A DNA stretch of 41,439 nucleotides from Bryobacterales bacterium (GTDB lineage: Bacteria > Acidobacteriota > Terriglobia > Bryobacterales > Bryobacteraceae), in the NCBI GenBank assembly GCA_003166475.1, contig PMVV01000165.1, positions 1,209 through 42,647 of the forward strand, written 5' to 3'. The position numbers and the translations under genes are program-made. The notes under the pieces were generated by a model. That model was not told the origin of the DNA and did no database searches. It saw nothing but the letters and a program-made list of their open reading frames with translations. Below, one piece after another: positions 18,973 through 28,584 of the stretch (position 1 is its first letter; the number at the start of each line of letters is the position of its first letter).

Positions 18973-21681
18973 ATGCGCTATTTTCTGCTGTTTCTGGCAC
19001 TCCCCGTCTGCGCGGCTGAATACTCGGCACCCGCTGGAATCCGGCCCGCCTTGCGCCGCCCCGGCGCGGCCAGCATCCTGCCGGGCGGGCGCATCATTTC
19101 GCCCCTTGGCCATCAGTACGTGACGGGCCCCGGACCCTTCGGACTGGCCATCAGCGCCAGCGGCAAGACCCTGGTATCGGCCAACGGCGGGCCGGACCGC
19201 TTCTCGCTGACGGTGCTCCAGCAGGAGAAAGGCGGCGCGTGGCAGGTGCGCCAATTGCTTGCGCCCAAGAAGAAGAAGGCGAAGGAGGGCGAGCGCGACG
19301 AGAAGAGCGACGATCAGTGGCACAGCGTCTTCATGGGGCTGGCATTCGCCACCGAACATAGCGTCTATGCATCGGAGGGCAACTCGGGCCGCGTGCGGCT
19401 GGTCGATTTGGCCGCCGGAGAGGCTAAGAAGATCTATGACTTGAACCGCGACGGCTTCGCGGACAGCTTCACGGGCGACCTGGCTTTCGACGCCGATCGC
19501 GGCGTGGTCTACGTGCTGGATCAGGCCAACTTCCGCCTGGTGGCGATCGATGTGCGCAAGCAGCGCGTCTTATCGTCGGTGCGTCTGGGACGCCTGCCTT
19601 TCGCGCTGGCGCTCTCGCCGGACAAGCGCACAGCCTACGTCACCAACGTCGGCATGTTCGAATACCAGCCGCTGCCGGGTCTGGATGCCCACAACCTGCG
19701 CGAGACCGGCCTGCCGTTTCCGGCTTTCGGATTCCCGTCGCTGGAATCGCGCGACGGCGCGCGACGCGAGACCGGCAAAGGGCCGGTGGACGTGCCGGGT
19801 TTGGGCGATCCCAACGTGCGGGAAGCCAATTCGCTGGCCGTGGTGGATCTGGCGGACCCGGCGGCGCCCAAGATCGAGACATTCATCCACACGGGGCTGG
19901 CCTTCGGCGAAGGGACCGATGGCGGCAGCAGCCCTTCCGGCGTGGTGGCGACCGCCGATCGCGTGTTCGTCTCCAACGCGCATAACGATTCCATTACCGT
20001 GATCGATGCCAAGACCAACAGCGTGACCGGGCAGATCGACATTCGCATTCCGGGCCTGGACAAGCTGCGCGGCGTGCTGCCCATCGGCATGGCCTACGAC
20101 GCCGCGACCGGCTGGCTGCTGGTGGCGGAGGCGGGCATCAATGCGGTGGGCGTGGTCGACACGCGCGCATCCGGGCAAGCAAAAGTCCTCGGACATCTGC
20201 CGGCGGCCTGGTTTCCCAGCCGCGTGCTGATCGATCGCGACAACGTGTACGTGGCCAGCGTGAACGGCCAGGGTACCGGCCCCAACGTCTGGCAGACCGC
20301 GTTTGCTTCCGGGGAGGCCGGCGCGGAAGGCTTGACTTGGTCGGGCACTTTACGGCGCGGCAGCATTGCGTCTTTTCCGCTGCCGGATGCCGCGGCGGTG
20401 ACCGCCGGGACCGGGACCGTGATGGACAACAACGGCCTGAACCCGCGCGGGGAGACGCCTGGCCCAGGGGGCGCCGCGCTGCCCAGCGGCGTGAAGTACG
20501 TAGTGCTGATCGTGAAAGAGAACCGCACCTACGACGAAGTCTTCGGCGATATCATGCGTCTGCCGAGCGGCGCGACAGTGATGGGTGCGCCGGGGATTGC
20601 GCGCTTCGGACAGGCGGGCCACGCGACGGGCAAAGGCAATCGCCTCAGCCTGCAGCGCGTGAACGTGACGCCGAATCACCATGCGCTGGCGCTGGGCTGG
20701 TCGTTCAGCGACAACTTCTACGCCGATTCGGAAGTCAGCGTGGACGGGCACCATTGGCTGGTGGGCGCGTATCCCGACGCATTGACCGAGACTTCGTTCC
20801 GCGCTTCCTACGCGGATGGCCGGAATTTCCGTTTTCCGACGACCGCGCCGGGGCGGCTGAGCTACGCGGAAGGCAACTCTTCGGTGCATCCGGAGGAGCA
20901 GCCCGAGGGCGGCACCATCTGGCATCACCTGGCGCGCCACGGCATTCCGTTTCGCAATTACGGCGAGGGATTTGAACTGGCGGGCGGCGACGAAGGACAA
21001 GGCTACAAGCCCACCGGCGCGCGCTTCGTGATCAATGTGCCCATGCCCGATCCGCTGTACCGCAACACGTCGCGCGAGTATCCGATGTTCAACATGAACA
21101 TCCCGGACCAGTTTCGCGCCACGCAGTTCATCCACGAGATCGAGGAGAAATACGTGAAGGGCGGCGAACCCTTTCCGCGATTCATCTATATCCACCTGCC
21201 GAACGATCACATGACCGAGCCGCGCCCCCAGGACGGCTATCCGTACGAGGGGTCCTACGTGGCGGACAACGACTACGCGCTGGGACGCATCGTGGAGTTT
21301 CTGTCGCTGACGCCGTGGTGGCGCGAGATGGCCATCTTCGTTACCGAGGACGACGCGCAGGGCGGGCGCGACCACATCGACGCGCATCGCACGGTGTTCA
21401 TGGGGATTGGGCCGTATTTCAAGCGGAACTACGTGTCGCACGTGAACACCAGCTTTCCGGGGATGCTGAAGACCATCTTCCGGCTGCTGGGATTGCCGCC
21501 GCTGAACCTGTTCGATGCGGTGGCCAGCGACTTGAGCGATTGCTTCACGAGTACGCCCGATTACGACGGCTATCAGGTGAGGCGGGAGGATGCGCGGCTG
21601 TTCGATCCGGCGGCGGCGCGGGAACCGCTCGATCCGCGGCCGTCGGTGAAGATGGACGATCCGGCGGAGGTGGTGCGGTAG
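18973..21681 (+). CDS. bifunctional YncE-like beta-propeller / alkaline-phosphatase-superfamily phosphoesterase
   Basis: signal peptide; 40-residue beta-propeller repeats ('RVFVSNAHNDSITVIDAKTNSVTGQIDI'); phosphoesterase segment ('VVLIVKENRTYDEVFGDI', 'HHWLVGAYPD', 'IFVTEDDAQGGRDHIDAHRTVFMGIGPYFKR'). Confidence 0.85.
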   Translation: MRYFLLFLALPVCAAEYSAPAGIRPALRRPGAASILPGGRIISPLGHQYVTGPGPFGLAISASGKTLVSANGGPDRFSLTVLQQEKGGAWQVRQLLAPKKKKAKEGERDEKSDDQWHSVFMGLAFATEHSVYASEGNSGRVRLVDLAAGEAKKIYDLNRDGFADSFTGDLAFDADRGVVYVLDQANFRLVAIDVRKQRVLSSVRLGRLPFALALSPDKRTAYVTNVGMFEYQPLPGLDAHNLRETGLPFPAFGFPSLESRDGARRETGKGPVDVPGLGDPNVREANSLAVVDLADPAAPKIETFIHTGLAFGEGTDGGSSPSGVVATADRVFVSNAHNDSITVIDAKTNSVTGQIDIRIPGLDKLRGVLPIGMAYDAATGWLLVAEAGINAVGVVDTRASGQAKVLGHLPAAWFPSRVLIDRDNVYVASVNGQGTGPNVWQTAFASGEAGAEGLTWSGTLRRGSIASFPLPDAAAVTAGTGTVMDNNGLNPRGETPGPGGAALPSGVKYVVLIVKENRTYDEVFGDIMRLPSGATVMGAPGIARFGQAGHATGKGNRLSLQRVNVTPNHHALALGWSFSDNFYADSEVSVDGHHWLVGAYPDALTETSFRASYADGRNFRFPTTAPGRLSYAEGNSSVHPEEQPEGGTIWHHLARHGIPFRNYGEGFELAGGDEGQGYKPTGARFVINVPMPDPLYRNTSREYPMFNMNIPDQFRATQFIHEIEEKYVKGGEPFPRFIYIHLPNDHMTEPRPQDGYPYEGSYVADNDYALGRIVEFLSLTPWWREMAIFVTEDDAQGGRDHIDAHRTVFMGIGPYFKRNYVSHVNTSFPGMLKTIFRLLGLPPLNLFDAVASDLSDCFTSTPDYDGYQVRREDARLFDPAAAREPLDPRPSVKMDDPAEVVR

Positions 21682-22339
21682 GGGGCTCGCTGCTGAGCGG
21701 ACGAGGGGGCGATCCGGGTTGGCGGCTTTTGTGCATTTTTATGCAGTTTTTTTTGTGCATTGACATTGGTTCGACGGAAAATGTGCCAACCGAACCCAAA
21801 ATGAGATTTGAACAGGGTAATGCGTTGCGGGTAAATAGGTTATATGGTTCCACCCCGCGAGAGTCGTCCCGCGCGGGTGAAGTTTTCAAAGAACCGGCAG
21901 GCGCAGCTTGCAGAACGCCGATGGCGAGTGCATGGCGCCTGAATTTCGGGCGTGGCTGTTGGGGCCACCCGGAACAACAATAGCACGAGCGCCGGCGGGT
22001 GGAGGGGGATTGCGGCGGTTTCGCGTATTGTTTTCATTCGATTAGGCGGGATTGGCGGGCGGTGATTGGCAGTATGGGTTGGTAGCTCATTCCGCAGCGG
22101 TATGGGAGGTTAGGTGCTGCTCGGATTGGGATCGCTGCCGCAGTCTGGCGGTGGCAAACCCGATCCGGCGTTTTGGGACGTTAATGAGCAATATCGTACA
22201 TGAAATGAGGACCTTAGCTCTGGGTGGCGGGGGCAGCAAGCCTAAAGTGGAGTTCGCGAAGTTCCGCGCAGAGTAGTGTAAAGTTGCCGCGTTAGGCAAG
22301 CGGAGCAAGAGGCATAAATGAAGCAGATTTCAAGATAAA

Positions 22340-22635
22340 GGCCAAGTGCTCTTCTCGCAGGGCGACCCCAGCGGATGCCGTCTTTTCGATCCAGAAAGCC
22401 AGAGTTTAAGCTCACCGTCGTCTTCAAACAGAATAAGGAAGCGGTCATGCGATTTTGACGGTTGGTGACTTTGTAGGCGAGGCGTGCTTGGTGGGCCCAC
22501 CGCCGGCACGCATGGCAACTGCATCCGCCATAACCGGGCAAGAGCTATGATCATCTCACGGTCCGACTGCACTGAAATCCGCATTCGAAGCCCGGCCGGC
22601 CTCGCCGGAATCTCGTCGATCAACTGGAGTTGGAA
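22340..22635 (+). pseudogene. decayed Crp/Fnr-family regulator remnant
   Basis: Frame-hopping translation gives VLFSQGDP / PADAVFSIQKARV / KLTVVFKQNKEAV / AILTVGDFVGEACLVGPPPARMATASAIT / LVDQLELE, with frameshifts near 22366-22369, 22405-22407 and 22447 and an in-frame tga after GQEL. Confidence 0.7.
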
Positions 22636-22740
22636 TGCCAAGCCGGACGACCATTTTCGCGAGGCGGGACTGGAAGTCCAGGCCCAGAGGGCTTCGGCGA
22701 GGGCGGCACCGGGATCTACACGCTGGATTGCGAAACGCCG

Positions 22741-24804
22741 CTACTCCGGTTTTGCTTCGAGCAATAAATGCTTCTCGAATTGGACATCCAGCGTGGCGGC
22801 GGGTCCGCGGACCGTTCCCAAATCCTTACCGTCCACGTAGTCTGTAACGCGGTAAGCGCGCGGGGAAAGGCCTCGCAACGTAATTTTGCCGCTCCACCTA
22901 GGCGCATAGAAGGCGTAGTACATACTGCCGTCCTTGCTAACCGCGTGCGTCTCCGGCCGGTCAAAACCGATGTCGTACAGAGTTCCGAGGTACTCTCCGC
23001 GCGAGAGCATTTTCTCTTTATAGATACGAATCCACTTTTCGAAACTCCTCTCGCGTGCCGGCGTAAGGTCGCCCCGCTTCCTCTGGGCCGAGCCTTCCGG
23101 CCAGGTGAAGTTGGTTCCCACGACGCCGCCCAGACCGATGGTGGAGGCGAAATCGTCCTTCGTCATATCGACGTGGTCGCCGAAGTAGGCTACCCGATCG
23201 CCTTGGAGAGCCTTGAGCGTCTTGCCCTTCGTGCGTACCTGCCATGCCGACTCGGGGTCGGACGCAACCGACATGTTCAGGAACGGCAGAGTGAAGAAAG
23301 AGTAGGATGTGCCGCACGGGCAAAACTCGACCAGCGCATCCGGCTTGGTCTGCCGGGCGGTCTCGTAGAGGGCCTGGAAGAACTTGGGCATTCCCTCCAC
23401 GGAATCCTCCGGCCGCGCGTGCTTGTGCGCGGGGTTGTAGCATGGAGGCGCTCCGTTCATGTGCTGGCCGTCGAGCTTCAGCCCGTCGAAACCCCAGTCT
23501 CCGAGCGCCTTCACCACGAAGGCCGTGTGGTAAGCCGTTACTTCCGGATCCGCGGGACACAGATACCACGAGTTCCAGTAGGAAATCTTCCGCTTGCTGC
23601 CGTCCGCATTCAGCAGCAGCCAGTCCGGATGATTCCTGACCAATTCCGTACCCGGATCCGCGGTCAGCGGCGCCCACCACAACTGGGCCTTGAAGCCTTC
23701 GGCGTGGATCTTGTCCACCAGGGCCCGCATATCGGCGTCGCCCTGTGGAAACTTCTGCGGCTGGAGGAACCAATCGCCCTGCGCGGTCTGCCAGCCGTCA
23801 TCCAGCGTGACCCAGGTGAAGCCCAGCTTTTTCACGATCGGAAGCGCGCCGTAGACCTGGCTGGGCGTGAACTTCCGGCCGTATCCCCAGGCGCACCAGA
23901 TGGGGCCGAACGCGCTATCGGGCGATGGGTCAAAATGAATGCCTTGCGCAATCATCATCTCGCGGTAATCGCGCAGCGTTTGAAAGTAGTCGCCTTCGTG
24001 GACGGCGACGAAGCTGCGAAAGGTTTTCAGGGTCGTGCCGGGCTTCAGCGTCCGATTCTGCTTGAACTCCACCGCCACCGAGGCGCGGCCCGGGCCCTGT
24101 TGGGTCACCGGCAAAGAAACCAGCTTCGGCGCCATTTCCAGGAGCCCCACGCCGATGCCGGCGTCGCGACACCATACATCGACGACCGGAGTGCCGCCGC
24201 CGTAATCTGGCGCGTTCATGCCCAGGAAGTTTTCCTGTTTGAAACCCGGCTTCAGCGGCAGTACCCAGTCCGGCCGCTTCTCGTAGGAGCCGCTCTGATA
24301 CGACCAGAACGCCGGTTGCGCGGCTGAAGGAGGAGCGCCGATGGCATGATGCTGGTTGGTCCAGCCGCTCACGGACAGATCCGAGCCTCCCGTATTGGTG
24401 TATGCGACCTCGAAGATCGCTGTGCGCGGAAACGCATCATACACCGTGACGGTCAACACTTTTTTGAGAGACGGAGCGATGCCTGTCAGGATCGTCCGGG
24501 AGCCTGACCCCAACCGATCCCGGACGGGCCCGTGTTTCTGTTCTTGCAAAGAGAAGTCGGTGACATCGCGTCCGGATACGCGGATGAACTCGGAAGGGGT
24601 GAAATCGCCGATGACGCGTTCCTGCCCAGCCAGCACGGCCACCACACGGCTGTGCATGTTGCTGTCGAACTCTATGCGGATATTCTTGCCGTCTACGCGC
24701 GCGCCTTCCGCGGCGAGACACGGGGCGCCCGCGCAGGCAATCACAACCAGTTGCAAGAGAACTCCGTTCGCGGTGGTCCTTTTGGGTGTGGCTTCGTGGG
24801 ACAT
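22741..24804 (-). CDS. alpha-galactosidase-like glycoside hydrolase (GH36/GH27 clan)
   Basis: 'GPIWCAWGYGRKFTPSQV', 'GFTWVTLDDGWQTAQGDW', 'GFKAQLWWAPLTADPGTEL', 'WGFDGLKLDGQHM', 'FCPCGTSYSFF'; start 24804 preferred (ORF opens with TTG at 24840). Confidence 0.85.
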   Translation of the reverse strand: MSHEATPKRTTANGVLLQLVVIACAGAPCLAAEGARVDGKNIRIEFDSNMHSRVVAVLAGQERVIGDFTPSEFIRVSGRDVTDFSLQEQKHGPVRDRLGSGSRTILTGIAPSLKKVLTVTVYDAFPRTAIFEVAYTNTGGSDLSVSGWTNQHHAIGAPPSAAQPAFWSYQSGSYEKRPDWVLPLKPGFKQENFLGMNAPDYGGGTPVVDVWCRDAGIGVGLLEMAPKLVSLPVTQQGPGRASVAVEFKQNRTLKPGTTLKTFRSFVAVHEGDYFQTLRDYREMMIAQGIHFDPSPDSAFGPIWCAWGYGRKFTPSQVYGALPIVKKLGFTWVTLDDGWQTAQGDWFLQPQKFPQGDADMRALVDKIHAEGFKAQLWWAPLTADPGTELVRNHPDWLLLNADGSKRKISYWNSWYLCPADPEVTAYHTAFVVKALGDWGFDGLKLDGQHMNGAPPCYNPAHKHARPEDSVEGMPKFFQALYETARQTKPDALVEFCPCGTSYSFFTLPFLNMSVASDPESAWQVRTKGKTLKALQGDRVAYFGDHVDMTKDDFASTIGLGGVVGTNFTWPEGSAQRKRGDLTPARERSFEKWIRIYKEKMLSRGEYLGTLYDIGFDRPETHAVSKDGSMYYAFYAPRWSGKITLRGLSPRAYRVTDYVDGKDLGTVRGPAATLDVQFEKHLLLEAKPE

Positions 24805-24836
24805 CGGCGATGTACGATGAGCGCGCCCGGTGCGGC

Positions 24837-27800
24837 TCAATAATAGAACTTCAAGCCAAACTGCACCTGGCGCGGCGCGCGCGCGGCCGTGACATAACCG
24901 AAAGAAGGCGTGCCAAACACGGTCGCGTTATTCGAATTCTGCGGCCCCGGCTGCGCGAACAGGAAGTTCGGGTGGTTGAAGATATTGAACATTTCCGCCC
25001 GGAATTGGAACCGCCTGTGTTCGCCGACAGGGAGATCCTTTTGGAACGACATGTCCCACGACTGCAGGCCCGGTCCGCGCACCGTGTTCTGGCCGACGTT
25101 GCCGAACGAGCCGTAGGCCGGGTCGACAAATGCGCAAGTGTTGAAGAACGTGCCGGGGAGGCAGGGCTTGCCGTTGGGGTTCTGTCCCACCACCGCATCC
25201 GGCCGTTGCTGGCCGTCGGAGTTGGCAAAGTTGCCATTGGCATCGGTCACGGTGTACCAGGTGCCATCCGAAATAGTGGTGACACCGGAGAATTCCCAAT
25301 CCCCAAGCACGGCGTTGGCGAATCTGGACGCATCCGGTCCGAAGTGCCTTCCGCGGCCGTACGGCAACTCCCAGATGTAATTGAACACCAGGCGGCGCCG
25401 GACATCGAAGTCCAGATTGCCGTGCTCCCATTCGGGGTGCTCCCACCACCGGAAGGCGTCGTTGTTCTGCGCGCCCAGATTGGCATTGGACGCGTTGCCC
25501 AATGCATGGCCCCATGTGAAATTGGCGAGCAGGCTAAGCCCTCCCGAGAAGCGGTGCTGAAACTTGGTCTGCAGCGCATCGTACTCGGAGTTGCCCGCCG
25601 TATCCAGATAAGAAATGCTGGTGTCGATCGACGGGAACGGACGCCGCGGCGCGTAAGGCGCACTCGGGTCGGCCGTCGGTGCGGCTTGGTTGACGTTGCC
25701 GAAGGTGTACAGCTTGGTACCCTTCGAGCCTACGTAGGCAACCTCCAGCAGGCTGTTAGCGCCGGCCTGATATTGCATCGTGAAATGCCATTGCAATACG
25801 TAGGGCGTGCGCATGTAGGGGTCCATCGAGAACAGCGTGGGCGTGTTGGGATCCACCAGGGAGTTGGCCGGGAATCCTTGAGACAAGAAGCCCAGGCCCG
25901 GCACCGAGCAATCCAGTGCCGCATTGGCGGAAGGCAGTCCACAAGGCGCGGCAAAGGTCTGGCTAACGAAGTACGGCGGATTGAAGCCCTGGCTGGGATT
26001 CGAGTACGGGCCATTCTCCGAGGCGTTATAGAACATGCCGAAAGCGCTGCGGATCACCAGCTTCGGAGCGGCCTGATATGCGAAGCCGACGCGCGGGGCG
26101 AAGTTGTTGAAGTCGGAATGCACCAGGCCGGCGGGCGCGCTGTGATTGACCTGCAACAACTGCGCAAAGGTGGGGGTGAGGGTCACATTGCTGGCGGCGG
26201 GAATATCCAACAGTCCCGTGAGCGGGTTGAAGTTGGCCTGCGAGTCGAAACGTTCCTTGACAACTCCGAAAAACTCGTAGCGCAGGCCCAGGTTCACGGT
26301 GAGCTTATGGTTCACTCGCCAGTCGTTCTGCACGAATACCGCATAGTTCTTGCGCGTGTAATCCACGTTATGCAGGTTGTTGATGCCGCCTCCGTCCGGC
26401 TGTCCCGCCAACAAGGAAGCCAGCCCGCTGCCGCCGGTTCCGGGCTGGGCCGGATTGTCCGTATACACAGGCCCAAAGCTCAAATAACCACGGGAGGCGG
26501 CGGGTTGAAAAATGGTGAACTCCTCCGGCCGGAAATCCCCGCCGAATTTCCAGGTCTGCCCGCCGCGAATCAGGGTGACGGTATCGGAGAGCGAGTAGGT
26601 ATTTTGGATCTCGAGAGAGGGAAGATAAGTCGGGCTTCCCAGGTTCGAGGCATCGCTGAAGGTGAGCTGCGGCAGGCCTCCGTTATCGGTGCCCTGCGAA
26701 AAGGGTACACCCGGAAAACCGACCTGGGCGGCGACGTCCGTGTTGGAGTTCTGCTGGAAACGGCTGGCGCGCAACCGGTTGTACCCCAAGCGCAACTCGT
26801 TCACGCGCGTGGGGCTGAAGATATGCGTCTCGCTGATGGCTGCATTATAGCCGTCGAAATTCTGAATGCCCGCGAAGAATCCGCCGCCATCGGCCAATCC
26901 GGGCAGGGGAGAGGGGATCACGGTGGGCGACTTGGAGATGCTGAACCGGTAGAAGGCATTGTCCCGGCTTGAGAAAACCTGGTCGACGCGCACATCGCCC
27001 TGGTTGCGGTCCTGTTGCAGGACGGGGTTGGAAACGTAGTTGTAGCCGTTTCCGTTAGCGTTGGGCGCCGGAAACAGGGCCACCAGCTTCTGGCCCAGCG
27101 GGTCCTGGCGAGAGGCCGGAATCACGTTGGATGGCGTTCCGTTCGCGCTGTAGCTGAAAGGCACGCCGCAGTATCCGGTCGGCGACGATGCGCTGGCCTG
27201 GGTGAGGCGCGTATCGAACAACTCGCCCGCAAAGGTTGGCATGCCATTGCAGTCCGGCACGCCGGTAGGGGAAGTCAAATCGAGCTGGGAACTGAAATCG
27301 CCGCTGGCCTGCGCGGCAGTCGGCACCAGCGACGTCAGTGTTTGGCCCTGGCGCTCGCGCAGACCTTCGTAGTCGCCGAAGAAGAACAGCTTGTCGCGAG
27401 TCAGGCGTCCGCCCAGGGTGGCGCCAAACTGGTTCTGCTTGTACGGCGGCAGCGAAGGATCGAAAAAGTTGCGCGCATCCACTTTGTCGTTGCGCAGGAA
27501 CTCGTACAGCACGCCATGGAATTCGTTGCTGCCCGATTTCAGCGTGGCGTTTACCACCGCTCCGTTAGCCCGGCCCAACTCCGCCGAGTAGGTTTCCGTC
27601 TCCACCTTGAACTCCTCGAGAGCGTCCACCGAAGGCATCACCACGTAGTTGGCCTCGTTCAGCAGATCCGGCAGATTGGAATTGTCGTCGATGCCGTCGA
27701 GCAGGAAGTTGTTCTGGAGCGATCGGGCGCCGTTTGCCGAGAAACCATAGCCCTGCTCGTCGCGCGCACCCGGCTCGCTGAAAACCACGCCCGCCGTGAG

Positions 27801-28256
27801 TTGCGCAAGCTGCACCGGATTGCGGCCATTCAGCGGAAGCTCCTGCATGTAACGGCTGTTAATTACCTGGCCGCGCTCGGAGTTGTCCGTTTCGAGCACC
27901 GGCGCCATGCCGGTGACTTCGATAGTCTCCCTCAGTTCCCCTGGCTGCAGCGTGAAATTCACACGCGCGCGCTGCTGGATCTCCAGGGTGATGGATTCGA
28001 CCTCGGTTTTGAAGCCTTTGGCGCCCACCGAGATCCGATAAGTGCCGACGCGCACCGGGCTCATGGTGTACTGTCCGGTAGCATCCGTGGCGGCGTTGTA
28101 GATGAAGTTGGTGGCCGTGTCTACAGCCGCGACTTGCGCACCCGGCACGGAGGCGCCGCTTGCGTCCAAAACGGTTCCCACAATTGCGCCGGTATCTTTT
28201 TGCGCGAACAGTATCGCGCCGGCGCAGAGGATCAAGACTGCCATGCGTGTGCACAT
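24837..28256 (-). CDS. TonB-dependent receptor/Oar-like outer membrane protein
   Basis: MCTRMAVLILCAGAILFAQ signal peptide; CarboxypepD_reg domain; 'YMQELPLNGRNPVQLAQLTAGV'; ends FGLKFYY; ORF opens at 28292. Confidence 0.9.
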   Translation of the reverse strand: MCTRMAVLILCAGAILFAQKDTGAIVGTVLDASGASVPGAQVAAVDTATNFIYNAATDATGQYTMSPVRVGTYRISVGAKGFKTEVESITLEIQQRARVNFTLQPGELRETIEVTGMAPVLETDNSERGQVINSRYMQELPLNGRNPVQLAQLTAGVVFSEPGARDEQGYGFSANGARSLQNNFLLDGIDDNSNLPDLLNEANYVVMPSVDALEEFKVETETYSAELGRANGAVVNATLKSGSNEFHGVLYEFLRNDKVDARNFFDPSLPPYKQNQFGATLGGRLTRDKLFFFGDYEGLRERQGQTLTSLVPTAAQASGDFSSQLDLTSPTGVPDCNGMPTFAGELFDTRLTQASASSPTGYCGVPFSYSANGTPSNVIPASRQDPLGQKLVALFPAPNANGNGYNYVSNPVLQQDRNQGDVRVDQVFSSRDNAFYRFSISKSPTVIPSPLPGLADGGGFFAGIQNFDGYNAAISETHIFSPTRVNELRLGYNRLRASRFQQNSNTDVAAQVGFPGVPFSQGTDNGGLPQLTFSDASNLGSPTYLPSLEIQNTYSLSDTVTLIRGGQTWKFGGDFRPEEFTIFQPAASRGYLSFGPVYTDNPAQPGTGGSGLASLLAGQPDGGGINNLHNVDYTRKNYAVFVQNDWRVNHKLTVNLGLRYEFFGVVKERFDSQANFNPLTGLLDIPAASNVTLTPTFAQLLQVNHSAPAGLVHSDFNNFAPRVGFAYQAAPKLVIRSAFGMFYNASENGPYSNPSQGFNPPYFVSQTFAAPCGLPSANAALDCSVPGLGFLSQGFPANSLVDPNTPTLFSMDPYMRTPYVLQWHFTMQYQAGANSLLEVAYVGSKGTKLYTFGNVNQAAPTADPSAPYAPRRPFPSIDTSISYLDTAGNSEYDALQTKFQHRFSGGLSLLANFTWGHALGNASNANLGAQNNDAFRWWEHPEWEHGNLDFDVRRRLVFNYIWELPYGRGRHFGPDASRFANAVLGDWEFSGVTTISDGTWYTVTDANGNFANSDGQQRPDAVVGQNPNGKPCLPGTFFNTCAFVDPAYGSFGNVGQNTVRGPGLQSWDMSFQKDLPVGEHRRFQFRAEMFNIFNHPNFLFAQPGPQNSNNATVFGTPSFGYVTAARAPRQVQFGLKFYY

Positions 28257-28352
28257 GCGGGAAATTGTAGGCCCAATCGCAGCGCCAGTCAACTACGAGA
28301 ATTCTCACCTGTCAAGCCTCGTTAGAAATGTCCCCTTCCTTACTAGAGAAGG

Positions 28353-28399
28353 CGGTGGGAAAGTGGGGAACCTGCTTTCGGTTTTCCACTTTTCCACCG
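28353..28399. repeat. inverted-repeat element cggtgggaaagtgg-N19-ccacttttccaccg
   Basis: 14-bp arms with one mismatch between divergent genes. Confidence 0.8.
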
Positions 28400-28532
28400 T
28401 CTCGTCGCCGGAGCTACGCGCTGAGGCAATTCCCCCACCCCTGTGGGCCTCCGAACTGCGCCGATTCGCGCACCCTGCTGCCGCATGAATTGAAAACAAA
28501 CGGCTTGCAGGTTGGGCATTGAGATGCCATAC

Positions 28533-28558
28533 TAGGCCAAACTGCGGAATCTGGCCTA
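28533..28558. promoter_or_regulatory. operator-like inverted repeat taggcca-N12-tggccta upstream of heme-barrel gene
   Basis: perfect 7-bp arms; inside the maximal ORF but upstream of the preferred GTG start at 28585. Confidence 0.45.
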
Positions 28559-28584
28559 TCCCTTCGGACGAGGCGGAGTCCCCA

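Noticed and set aside
22242-22641. Minus-strand ORFs 22242-22541 and 22330-22641 as novel small proteins
   Set aside because: They lie antisense to the frameshifted Crp/Fnr remnant and show no protein-like features.
22768-28325. Long plus-strand ORFs (22768-24327, 24786-26972, 27015-28325)
   Set aside because: Antisense shadows of the alpha-galactosidase and Oar-like receptor genes; Arg/His/Gly-rich with no recognisable domain, typical of high-GC coding DNA.
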